From assembly GCA_027364495.1 (NCBI GenBank), contig DAHXPE010000188.1:1-9809 (forward strand): 9,809 nucleotides of DNA, in the 5' to 3' direction. Below are positions 1-5,138 of this stretch, piece by piece. The position numbers and the translations under genes are program-made. This DNA comes from Candidatus Heimdallarchaeota archaeon (GTDB taxonomy: Archaea; Asgardarchaeota; Heimdallarchaeia; Hodarchaeales; LC-3). The notes under the pieces are model-generated. The model was not told where the DNA came from. It did no database searches and saw nothing but the letters and a program-made list of their open reading frames with translations. Positions within the stretch are counted from its first letter, which is position 1; every line of letters begins with the position of its first letter.

Positions 1-55
1 TAAAGGTTGCATCGTTTTCCTTGAGATTAGTACCAGAATTAGTTAAATACGACAT
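1..55 (-). CDS. N-terminal 18 codons of a leftward gene, cut by the window edge
   Basis: An ATG on the minus strand at 55-53 opens a frame that stays open to the window edge and reads MSYLTNSGTNLKENDATF. The fragment is too short to assign to a family. I call it a gene because a TATA-like element on the same strand is centred near position 82, about 26 nt before the ATG. That is the distance expected for leaderless or nearly leaderless archaeal transcription. It would be transcribed divergently from the epimerase gene at 191. Chance openness over 18 codons is quite possible, so confidence is moderate. Confidence 0.45.
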   Translation of the reverse strand, partial: MSYLTNSGTNLKENDATF

Positions 56-76
56 TCTTAAGCTATTTTATTTATT

Positions 77-87
77 CTTTATATTTT
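77..87 (-). promoter_or_regulatory. TATA box for the leftward partial gene
   Basis: Read on the minus strand this is AAAATATAAAG, preceded by a mixed CCGAC stretch where a BRE would lie. Its centre is about 26-27 nt upstream of the ATG at 55, the usual TATA-to-start spacing in archaea. Confidence 0.45.
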
Positions 88-118
88 GTCGGCAGTATTT
101 TTGCTGATTTTTGTCGGC
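84..118. promoter_or_regulatory. Direct repeat TTTTGTCGGC in divergent promoter region, possible operator
   Basis: TTTTGTCGGC occurs at 84-93 and again at 109-118, 25 nt apart start to start. A weaker related half-site (TTTTTGCTGA) lies between them, and an approximate inverted half (GCCGAT) is at 139-144. The first copy overlaps the TATA element of the leftward gene. G+C-richer repeated words in such A+T-rich DNA, placed between two divergent promoters, suggest a regulator-binding site. No regulator gene is visible in the window. Confidence 0.3.
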
Positions 119-127
119 TTAAGTGAG

Positions 128-170
128 TATAAAACTCAGCCGATTATTTACCTAGAAAACATTTTAAAAA
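128..170 (+). promoter_or_regulatory. Candidate TATA elements for the epimerase gene
   Basis: Two candidates are visible: TATAAAA at 128-134, which would give a leader of roughly 35 nt, and TTTTAAAA at 162-169, centred about 26 nt before the ATG at 191 and so giving a leaderless transcript. No Shine-Dalgarno motif precedes the ATG at 191, which favours the second. The choice is inference. Confidence 0.3.
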
Positions 171-190
171 TGATGTTTTTAATTTATTTT

Positions 191-1186
191 ATGAAAATTC
201 TTTTAACTGGAGCCTTTGGAAACTTAGGTACTTCATGCATTATTGAACTTTCAAATAAGGGTTATGATATTCGTTGTTTTGATGTTAAATCAAAAATGAC
301 TGAAATTAGGTATAATATATATAAAAAAAAGTACAAATTTGAAGTATTTTGGGGAGATCTTTTAGATAAAAAATCTATTTCTGAAGCTATGAATGGAATA
401 GACGCAATTATTCATACGGCAGCAATTATACCTCCTTTATCGGATATTAAACCTGATTTAGCAAAAAAAGTTAATATCGAAGGTACAAAAAACCTTATTG
501 AAGAAGCAGAAACGCAAGGTGTTAAACAGCTTATTTTTTCTAGTTCTGTGTCTGTTCATGGTCCTCATTACCCTTCGATGCCATTAATCAAAACTACTGA
601 TCCATTTCTACCTTACGATACCTACAATACTACCAAAGTCGAATGCGAAGGATTGCTTAAGAATTCCAAACTGAAATGGACAGTTATCCGCTTTGGAGCT
701 ATTCTACCCGTTGAAAATAGGGGACAGCTTCAACAGAAATTAGACGCATACACTATTGAAATGCTTTTCGGTATTCCTCTTGAGCAAAAAGTAGAAATTA
801 TTCATTCTCATGATGCCGCTTTATCACTTGTCAATGCTATTAATAATGAACGGGCATTCAACCAAGTCTTCTTTGGTGGTGGTGGATCTAAGTGTCAATT
901 ATATGAACGTGATTTTATTTTTCAAATGATGAGGCCGATGGGTATTAAAAATATGCCTGATAATGTCTTTAAAAAACCTGTCTCTGATTCAAGCGTTGAA
1001 GGTTGGTACTATACTCATTGGATGGATACAGCCAAATCTCAAGAAGTTCTACAATACCAACGAAAAACTTTTGATGATTATAAAAAAGATCAACCTAAAA
1101 GTCCATTCATTCAAAGAATATTGTTTCTTTTCATTAGTCCACTAATAAAAAGAACGCTTATTAAAAAATCTCCTTATAAGCATTAA
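191..1186 (+). CDS. NAD-dependent epimerase/dehydratase (extended SDR family)
   Basis: A 331-residue soluble Rossmann-fold protein of the atypical/extended short-chain dehydrogenase group. It very probably uses NAD(H) to epimerise, dehydrate or oxidise a nucleotide sugar or similar substrate; the substrate cannot be read from the sequence. Visible motifs are the glycine-rich dinucleotide loop TGAFGNLG (residues 6-13), an acidic Asp31 at the end of beta-2 (favours NAD over NADP), GDLLD (55-59) near the adenine, HTAA (75-78), the catalytic-region SSS (117-119), and the catalytic pair Tyr145/Lys149 in YNTTK. HSHDAA (206-211) matches the conserved beta-strand/Asp near the C-terminal domain. The last 30 residues are basic and hydrophobic (around LFLFISPLIKRTLIKK) and could touch membrane. 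The frame extends upstream to a TTG at 86, but the extra 35 residues are unlike any SDR N-terminus, whereas the ATG at 191 begins exactly at the canonical first strand. It appears monocistronic. Confidence 0.9.
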   Translation: MKILLTGAFGNLGTSCIIELSNKGYDIRCFDVKSKMTEIRYNIYKKKYKFEVFWGDLLDKKSISEAMNGIDAIIHTAAIIPPLSDIKPDLAKKVNIEGTKNLIEEAETQGVKQLIFSSSVSVHGPHYPSMPLIKTTDPFLPYDTYNTTKVECEGLLKNSKLKWTVIRFGAILPVENRGQLQQKLDAYTIEMLFGIPLEQKVEIIHSHDAALSLVNAINNERAFNQVFFGGGGSKCQLYERDFIFQMMRPMGIKNMPDNVFKKPVSDSSVEGWYYTHWMDTAKSQEVLQYQRKTFDDYKKDQPKSPFIQRILFLFISPLIKRTLIKKSPYKH

Positions 1187-1196
1187 TTTAAAGTAA

Positions 1197-1213
1197 ACGC
1201 TTTGATTAAGCGT
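1197..1213 (+). terminator. Small hairpin after the epimerase gene
   Basis: ACGCTT (1197-1202) and AAGCGT (1208-1213) form a perfect six-base stem with a five-base loop, 10 nt after the stop codon of the epimerase. There is no T-run behind it, so a termination role is only a suggestion. It also sits just before the left boundary of the duplicated segment at 1216. Confidence 0.25.
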
Positions 1214-1274
1214 ATCATACCTGAAAGGGATTATTAATAAAGATCATTTAAATTAAATTTTTTGATCGTAGTCA

Positions 1275-1642
1275 CAATATTCAAAAACACGTATTATCGT
1301 TTTTTGCTGGCTTATCATTTTTTATTTTCTTGTAGCAATGGTTTGGATAGCTTCTGTAATTCTCGCAAGATTTCTAAAGGTTAGTAGAAAAAAAAATATT
1401 ATAACCAATATTCAAATCAATATGTTTCTGGAAACTTTCCGCCTTATCCACCAGCAGATCCAAATCTACCTGCCAATACAAGTCACTCAGTAGCCCCAAC
1501 CCCTTCAACTGCTCCAAAACCATATTTAAAAAGTAATTACAATACTGATGGACCAGCTAAAAAATTTTGCCCAAAATGGGGATCATCAATGCAAATCGAA
1601 GATACTTTTTGTTCAATATTTGGTTCATCAATGCATGTATAA
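1275..1642 (+). pseudogene. Decayed copy of the zinc-ribbon membrane protein gene
   Basis: A broken paralogue of the gene at 2741-3352. The start codon region is deleted (the CACCATGAAT of the intact copy reads CACAATATTC here). About 235 bp covering most of the four transmembrane helices is missing, and one base is lost in the A-run near 1390, shifting the frame. From about 1438 the C-terminal frame is open and clearly related (it includes STAPKPYLKSNYNTDGPAKK). However, the second and fourth zinc ligands are gone: CPKW replaces CPKC (TGT to TGG) and CSIF replaces CSNC (TGT to TTT). It cannot make a functional membrane-anchored zinc ribbon. The flanking repeat shows it arose by segmental duplication and then lost constraint. 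Confidence 0.88.
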
Positions 1643-1681
1643 GTTCTAGAAGATAAAGCAAGGTTTTTTCCTTTGAAGAAA

Positions 1682-1701
1682 TAAGGATCCTTTATTTTTT
1701 T
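1682..1701 (+). terminator. Conserved GGATCC palindrome plus T-run, copy A
   Basis: TAAGGATCCTTTATTTTTTT follows the pseudogene stop by about 40 nt and matches the same element after the intact copy (3392-3411). Archaeal RNA polymerase stops at T-rich tracts, and the short palindrome in front is preserved in both copies. Confidence 0.3.
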
Positions 1702-1778
1702 ACATAATTATACTCAGCATTCTATTTTAGTTAATTTAAAAATCATCGAAGAAGTAGTATAATTGTGACTGGTTACTA

Positions 1779-2357
1779 ATGAATCGAAATATTGTTGCTT
1801 TATTTGCACTCATCATTACTTTAACTGCTACTATTTTCTATTTCATGCAAAATGACAGAAATACTGCAGTGGTAGCTCTTTTCATTGGAATTTATATTAC
1901 TGTAACTTTGTTTATAATGCTTAGAATTTTATTTTATTTTCGTTATCAGGCAACTTTAAATGAATTATATTTTGTTTTGTATTTTAATATTATAGCAACG
2001 ATTCTCATTTTATTGGAACCCTATATCCCTTTTTCAGCTGACCACCAATTCTCAACATTAATTTCATTAGGTAAAAATAATAATATACATCTTTACATAA
2101 CTTTGATTTCATTTATGGCACTTCCATACTTTTTGGTTTCAACTATCTTACAAGTTAGGTCCTTCACTAAATATGAATTTTTTAGATGGTCTCCTACCTC
2201 TGAAAAAGGTTTTAAAGCTGAATGGGTTGCTTTATTAGTTTACTTTATCTTTGGGGCAATTTTTACTATAGTAGGCCTTGCTAGCAATGATCTTTTGGCA
2301 GTAATATTTGGAGTATATTTTATTTTCAACGGTTTTAGTTACTTTTTAGGAATATAA
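1779..2357 (+). CDS. Unrecognised six-helix integral membrane protein
   Basis: A 192-residue, very hydrophobic protein. Six probable membrane segments can be read at about residues 4-22, 29-53, 62-84, 103-127, 148-167 and 170-190. Between helices four and five is a charged, aromatic cytoplasmic-looking loop (RSFTKYEFFRWSPTSEKGFK, 127-146). I see no catalytic, metal-binding or transporter signature and do not recognise a family; its role is unknown. The ATG at 1779 is the first in frame and has no Shine-Dalgarno motif. A TTTAAAAA-like TATA candidate lies near 1735-1742 and an AGTATAAT near 1756. The gene lies between the decayed zinc-ribbon copy and the PPOX shard, where the other copy of the duplicated block has transposase sequence, so it may have been inserted there later. 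Codon usage looks like that of its neighbours. Confidence 0.75.
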   Translation: MNRNIVALFALIITLTATIFYFMQNDRNTAVVALFIGIYITVTLFIMLRILFYFRYQATLNELYFVLYFNIIATILILLEPYIPFSADHQFSTLISLGKNNNIHLYITLISFMALPYFLVSTILQVRSFTKYEFFRWSPTSEKGFKAEWVALLVYFIFGAIFTIVGLASNDLLAVIFGVYFIFNGFSYFLGI

Positions 2358-2444
2358 GATATCAAAACAGCAGAAAAAAAAATTCTTCATATTATAAATT
2401 AAAAAGGTTTTTTTAGACAACCCGAGTGCTTATGAATTATTACA

Positions 2445-2499
2445 GATCTTCAATTCAGCTTTTTTTACAGAATTGAAACTAGAAAAAAAATTGAAGATC
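2445..2499. repeat. Nested inverted repeats in the 2358-2740 intergenic stretch
   Basis: GATCTTCAATT (2445-2455) is perfectly complementary to AATTGAAGATC (2489-2499), and the second arm is followed by AATTTTTA. The first arm can instead pair with GAATTGAA (2470-2477) through TTCAATTC (2449-2456). So there are two mutually exclusive stems, the longer one ending in a T-tract on the plus strand. Placed 88 nt after the membrane-protein gene it could serve as a terminator. Apart from this and the PPOX shard I see nothing recognisable in 2358-2678. Confidence 0.4.
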
Positions 2500-2530
2500 A
2501 ATTTTTATAGAAATTCAAATAAAAAAAAAA

Positions 2531-2634
2531 TTATTGCTCTAAAACCCATTTAGTAGTACTTTTGACAAAATCTTCAGAATTCCAGGCAAATATCTTTTTT
2601 GGATTGACACGCCAGAATGTTAGCCGGATGATCT
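2531..2634 (-). pseudogene. 3' shard of a PPOX-family gene (partner 3759-3862)
   Basis: About 104 bp align with the last 34 codons of the intact PPOX gene on the same strand, from the stop codon upstream to the DHPAP motif. An extra base right after DHPA shifts the frame (DHPAN..., followed by an early TGA), and further substitutions follow. Everything upstream of DHPA is absent. It lies 45 bp to the left of the second zinc-ribbon copy, so gene order and orientation match the intact pair at 2741-4220. It is best explained as the far end of the same duplicated segment. Confidence 0.85.
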
Positions 2635-2740
2635 ATTGAGTGCAATTTGATAAAAATGCTGGTATAAATTCTTCTTTTCATACCTGAAAAGTATTATTAA
2701 TAAACATCATCTGAATTAAATTTCTTGGTCGTGAATCACC

Positions 2741-3352
2741 ATGAATAATAATCAAAAACAAGGATTATTATCTGTTCTTGCTGGCTTCGCTATTATTATT
2801 TTATTGGCCGGAATTTTCCTTAAAAATGTTCCTTTTATGGATGCACTCTTTGTAGCTACATCGCTCTGGATTTTAGTTGGCGTGGGTGCAAAATTTCTAG
2901 GTGTGAGAAGGAATGGTCGAATTGTTCAAAATGCAGGTTGGAGAATGGGATTAGTAGGTTTAATTTCATCGATTGGTTTAATCATCCTTTTAGCTGATGT
3001 AGCGTTTAATTTTGTCGATTTTAAAACAGCAATTTTTGTAACAATCGTATTTTGGATTGCTTCTGGAATTCTCGCAGAATTTCTAAAGGTTAGTAGAAAA
3101 AATAAATATTATGACCAAAATCCAAATCGATATGCTTCAGGATACTTTCGACATTATCCACAAGCAAATCCATATCCACCTGACATTACAAGTCCCCCAG
3201 TAGCTACAAACCCTCCTACTGCTCCAAAGCCATATTTAAAAAGTAATTACAACACTGATAGACCAGCCAAAAATTTTTGCCCAAAATGTGGCTCATCAAT
3301 GCAAATCGAAGATACTTTTTGTTCAAACTGTGGCTCATCGATGCATATATAA
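2741..3352 (+). CDS. Four-helix membrane protein with C-terminal zinc ribbon
   Basis: A 203-residue protein of unknown role. Residues 8-57 and 70-119 are an internal repeat aligning without gaps (about 20 of 50 identical by eye). Each unit is a pair of membrane helices (about 8-27 and 33-53; 70-88 and 94-114) ending in a basic KFLGVRR or EFLKVSR motif. A proline-, tyrosine- and asparagine-rich linker (about 123-175) follows. The protein ends with a rubredoxin-like knuckle pair, Cys180-x2-Cys183 and Cys194-x2-Cys197, each followed by GSSM. The family is known as a zinc ribbon tethered to the membrane; such ribbons commonly bind protein or nucleic acid, but no partner is visible. With an even helix number the ribbon and the N-terminus lie on the same side, presumably cytoplasmic. 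The ATG at 2741 is the first in frame; there is no Shine-Dalgarno, and a TTAAATTT about 22 nt upstream suggests a leaderless transcript. A broken duplicate lies at 1275-1642. Confidence 0.8.
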   Translation: MNNNQKQGLLSVLAGFAIIILLAGIFLKNVPFMDALFVATSLWILVGVGAKFLGVRRNGRIVQNAGWRMGLVGLISSIGLIILLADVAFNFVDFKTAIFVTIVFWIASGILAEFLKVSRKNKYYDQNPNRYASGYFRHYPQANPYPPDITSPPVATNPPTAPKPYLKSNYNTDRPAKNFCPKCGSSMQIEDTFCSNCGSSMHI

Positions 3353-3391
3353 GTTCCAGAAGATAAAGTAAGGTTTTTCGTTTTGAAGAAA

Positions 3392-3411
3392 AAAGGATCC
3401 TTTATTTTTTT
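3392..3411 (+). terminator. GGATCC palindrome plus T-run after the zinc-ribbon gene
   Basis: AAAGGATCCTTT is a perfect palindrome followed by ATTTTTTT, 40 nt after the stop codon. The element is preserved in the decayed copy at 1682-1701. A T-run is the normal stop signal in archaea, and convergent transcription from the minus strand makes one useful here. The palindrome may be incidental. Confidence 0.4.
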
Positions 3412-3758
3412 ACATAATAAAACTCTGCATTCTATATTAGCATTTTCTGATCCCAAATAATTTTCTTCAAAACCAAAAAATTCTTTTATATAATAATGAA
3501 ACCGTTCTATGCTCTAATGGTGTTTCCATCGTTCACTGAAGGTCAATATAGTCATTTTCAGATATTTGTTAGATAATAATGAATTCGCTTTTCTTGTCCC
3601 CGTTTTAATGCAAATAACTTACATCTGCCATAATTAGGAAAATATAATGTCTTAATTTTGTAATATGTTATTCTATTAGTAGTTTGAGTTTTAAATTGTT
3701 TCCAGGGTTCCAAACTATCAAATAAATTTTCAAGAGAAAAATCCTTACCAAATTGGAA
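3411..3758 (-). pseudogene. Frameshifted DDE transposase remnant (IS4/IS701-like C-terminal part)
   Basis: Directly after the PPOX stop codon, on the same strand, an open run of 66 codons without ATG includes the transposase-like stretch KTLYFPNYGRCKLFALKRG and ends with IHYYLTN (stop at 3558-3560). The reading then continues in a second frame (ISENDYIDLQ) and a third (ERWKHH, stop, SIERFHYYIKEFFGFEENY, then GSENANIECRVLLC). RW...IERFHYYIKE fits the Arg-Trp and Glu-x6-Lys part of the YREK motif near the C-terminus of IS4-superfamily DDE transposases. Similarity stops near 3411, against the 3' flank of the zinc-ribbon gene, and the N-terminal catalytic part is absent. At least two frame changes and two stop codons make it a dead relic. 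No terminal repeats are recognisable. The family assignment comes from memory of the motif, not from a search. Confidence 0.65.
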
Positions 3759-4220
3759 TTATTGCTCTAAAACCCATTTAGTAGGACTGTGGACAAATTC
3801 TTCAGAATTCCAAGCAAATATCTTTTTTGGGTCAACACGCCAGAATGGAGCAGGATGATCCATTTCATATTTTTCTTTGTAAATCTCAATTATTTTCTTA
3901 TTTACTTGACTGTCCTTTTCAAGTGATGCTATTCCTTCAATAATAACAACTTTGGTGCCACTTTCGGTATGTACTACTATGTGAGGATTATTAGATAAAT
4001 TCTTTCTATTTTTGGTATCAGGACCACCGCCAAAATAAAATTTAGAAGAGTACCAAGCACCCCATATTGGTATAGCATGAGGATTTCTAGCTAATGTCGT
4101 CGTACTAAGCCAATAAATCTTTGGGTTAGTCATTTGCTCCTCGATAAAGTTCCATTCTAACATACCTTTATTAGATGTTTCAATTCCATAATTTGGAATA
4201 AATGGCCGTGATTTTTTCAA
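3759..4220 (-). CDS. Pyridoxamine 5'-phosphate oxidase-like (PPOX split-barrel) flavoprotein
   Basis: A 153-residue, full-length small protein of the PPOX split-barrel class, which binds FMN or F420 and acts as an oxidoreductase, usually as a dimer in the cytoplasm. Signature stretches in order: RPFIPNYGI (5-13) and GMLEW (19-23) as in the F420/FMN-binding subgroup, then KIYWLSTTTLARNPHAIPIWG (34-54; strand pair with the PHAxPxWG cofactor motif). These are followed by FYFGGG (61-66), the phosphate-contacting KNRKNLSNNPHIVVH (70-84), the VVIIEG strand (91-96) and a C-terminal PTKW (146-149) equivalent to the family's ATRW. Cofactor and substrate cannot be decided. The start is a TTG at 4220; no ATG lies upstream in frame, and starting at Met20 would remove the conserved RPxxPxYG motif. 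A partial copy lies at 2531-2634. The stop codon is followed in frame by a transposase relic. Confidence 0.85.
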   Translation of the reverse strand: MKKSRPFIPNYGIETSNKGMLEWNFIEEQMTNPKIYWLSTTTLARNPHAIPIWGAWYSSKFYFGGGPDTKNRKNLSNNPHIVVHTESGTKVVIIEGIASLEKDSQVNKKIIEIYKEKYEMDHPAPFWRVDPKKIFAWNSEEFVHSPTKWVLEQ

Positions 4221-4291
4221 ATTTAACTCACAATCTAGAAAATTTTTTTTATTGTTAAATTAGGCTAGTCTTATGCAATTTTCCAATTTTT

Positions 4292-4308
4292 AGGAAAAAA
4301 ATATAAAA
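4292..4308 (+). promoter_or_regulatory. BRE/TATA promoter of the lysine-rich protein gene
   Basis: AGGAAAAAA (BRE-like purine run) directly precedes ATATAAAA (4301-4308). Transcription would begin near 4330, which leaves about 10 nt before the ATG at 4340 and puts the alternative TTG at 4313 upstream of the transcript. This is the best-formed archaeal promoter in the window. Confidence 0.55.
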
Positions 4309-4339
4309 ATTTTTGAATAAGGTTGTACTCTGGTTATTC

Positions 4340-5098
4340 ATGAATCCTTTTCGGCAAAAAAATGATAAAACTGATTCAAAAGAACCTAAGGACACTATTG
4401 ATTCAAAAATACCAAAATATGAAATTGATTCAAAAATACCCGAAGATGAAATGGATGATAAGGTTCCTCAGGATGAGCTTGATGAGTCAGATTTCAATAA
4501 ACAAGAAGAATCAATTCCTAAATACGTAAATGTTAATGATTTTAACCCTCCTCCTAAAAGAAAATCTAAAGATGAAAAAGAAGAGAGAAATAAACAACCA
4601 ACCTCTCAAGGAAAAAATCCAAACAAGGAATCAAAACAAGAATCAAAAGGATTACCAAAGGAAATATTTTCAAAATCCAAAGAAAACGATTCATTGGTAC
4701 CTTCGAGTGCAGGGAAATCAGATTCTAAAGATAAGAAAATTAACTCTAAAGCCTTACCTGACGATGCCTTGAAATCTAAAACTAAAGAGTATAAAAAACC
4801 AATTTCGTTTGGAGGATCGAAAGATCATCAAAAAGATACCGTGAATAAAAAAATTCCTCAAGGATTAAGGCAATCCAACCCAAAAGAACCCAGCCAAGCT
4901 CCAAGTACAACAGGAGCTTTTAAAAATAAGGACAAAGGAAAAATCGATAATAAATTATTTACAAAAGAAAAATCTCCAAGGACAATTAAAGATAAAAAGC
5001 CTCCATCGACTTTTAGTTTTCAAAAAGAGAAAAATAAAAAAATTCCAACTGATAAAATACCTAAAGATAAAATTCCTAAAGATAAGATTCCCAAATAA
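4340..5098 (+). CDS. Lysine-rich, low-complexity repeat protein of unknown function
   Basis: A 252-residue, extremely hydrophilic protein dominated by Lys, Asp, Glu, Ser and Pro, with no membrane helix, no cysteine and no recognisable domain; almost certainly disordered. Residues 11-46 are four copies of a nine-residue unit (TDSKEPKDT, IDSKIPKYE, IDSKIPEDE, MDDKVPQDE). Residues 233-252 repeat KDKIP about four times up to the stop codon. The middle is rich in KSK/SKD/PKE words without strict period. Charge shifts from acidic in the N-terminal repeats to strongly basic at the C-terminus. Such tails can bind nucleic acid, membrane or polyanions, but no function can be assigned. The frame extends to a TTG at 4313, adding nine residues (MNKVVLWLF); I prefer the ATG at 4340 because the promoter would start the transcript near 4330. 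It is divergent from the PPOX gene and monocistronic. Confidence 0.75.
   Translation: MNPFRQKNDKTDSKEPKDTIDSKIPKYEIDSKIPEDEMDDKVPQDELDESDFNKQEESIPKYVNVNDFNPPPKRKSKDEKEERNKQPTSQGKNPNKESKQESKGLPKEIFSKSKENDSLVPSSAGKSDSKDKKINSKALPDDALKSKTKEYKKPISFGGSKDHQKDTVNKKIPQGLRQSNPKEPSQAPSTTGAFKNKDKGKIDNKLFTKEKSPRTIKDKKPPSTFSFQKEKNKKIPTDKIPKDKIPKDKIPK
4370..4477 (+). repeat. Four 27-bp tandem repeats inside the lysine-rich gene
   Basis: The DNA encodes nine-residue units with the pattern hydrophobic-D-S/D-K-x-P-x-D/Y-E/T. Units two and three share ATTGATTCAAAAATACC exactly, so their duplication is fairly recent, while units one and four have drifted. Confidence 0.8.
5036..5095 (+). repeat. 15-bp repeats encoding KDKIP at the C-terminus
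   Basis: The last 20 codons read as KKIP, TDKIP, KDKIP, KDKIP, K. At DNA level the units (such as CCTAAAGATAAAATT) differ mostly at third codon positions, so the peptide pattern is kept despite nucleotide change. Confidence 0.75.
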
Positions 5099-5112
5099 TA
5101 TCAGGTTATGAT

Positions 5113-5129
5113 AGTAATTTATTATTACT
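5113..5129 (+). terminator. Small hairpin after the lysine-rich gene
   Basis: AGTAAT (5113-5118) and ATTACT (5124-5129) form a perfect six-base A+T-rich stem with a five-base loop, 15 nt after the stop codon. The stem is weak and no T-run follows. Confidence 0.2.
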
Positions 5130-5138
5130 GAAAGAATT

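Larger units (their letters stand above)
1216..1730 (+). repeat. Duplicated segment, decayed copy A (partner 2679-3440)
   Basis: This stretch aligns with 2679-3440 through the 5' flank (from CATACCTGAAA), the gene, and the 3' flank (to TCTATxTTAG at 1721-1730 and 3431-3440). It differs by one deletion of about 235 bp plus scattered substitutions and small indels. Because flanking non-coding DNA on both sides is shared, this is a segmental duplication and not just two members of a gene family. The 3' end of the repeat also carries the tail of a transposase remnant. Confidence 0.85.
2679..3440 (+). repeat. Duplicated segment, intact copy B (partner 1216-1730)
   Basis: This is the full-length counterpart of the decayed segment. 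It includes about 62 bp of 5' flank, the complete zinc-ribbon membrane protein gene and about 88 bp of 3' flank. The 5' flank keeps a TTAAATTT element (2716-2723) in both copies, the best candidate for the promoter of the gene. Confidence 0.85.

Noticed and set aside
86..190. Upstream TTG extension of the epimerase gene by 35 codons
   Set aside because: The extra residues are unlike SDR N-termini, run through the promoter elements, and the ATG at 191 begins exactly at the first Rossmann strand.
963..1145. 60-codon open frame on the plus strand
   Set aside because: It lies wholly inside the epimerase gene in another frame and has no features of its own.
3247..3456. 69-codon minus-strand frame as a gene
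   Set aside because: Most of it is antisense to the zinc-ribbon coding region. Only its first 15 or so codons are meaningful, and these are the tail of the transposase relic.
4313..4339. TTG start giving the lysine-rich protein a short hydrophobic N-terminus (MNKVVLWLF)
   Set aside because: The hydrophobic stretch is too short for a signal or membrane helix, and the BRE/TATA position would start the transcript downstream of the TTG.
4530..4772. 80-codon plus-strand frame
   Set aside because: It is a shadow of the lysine-rich gene; A-rich repeats keep the other frame open by composition.
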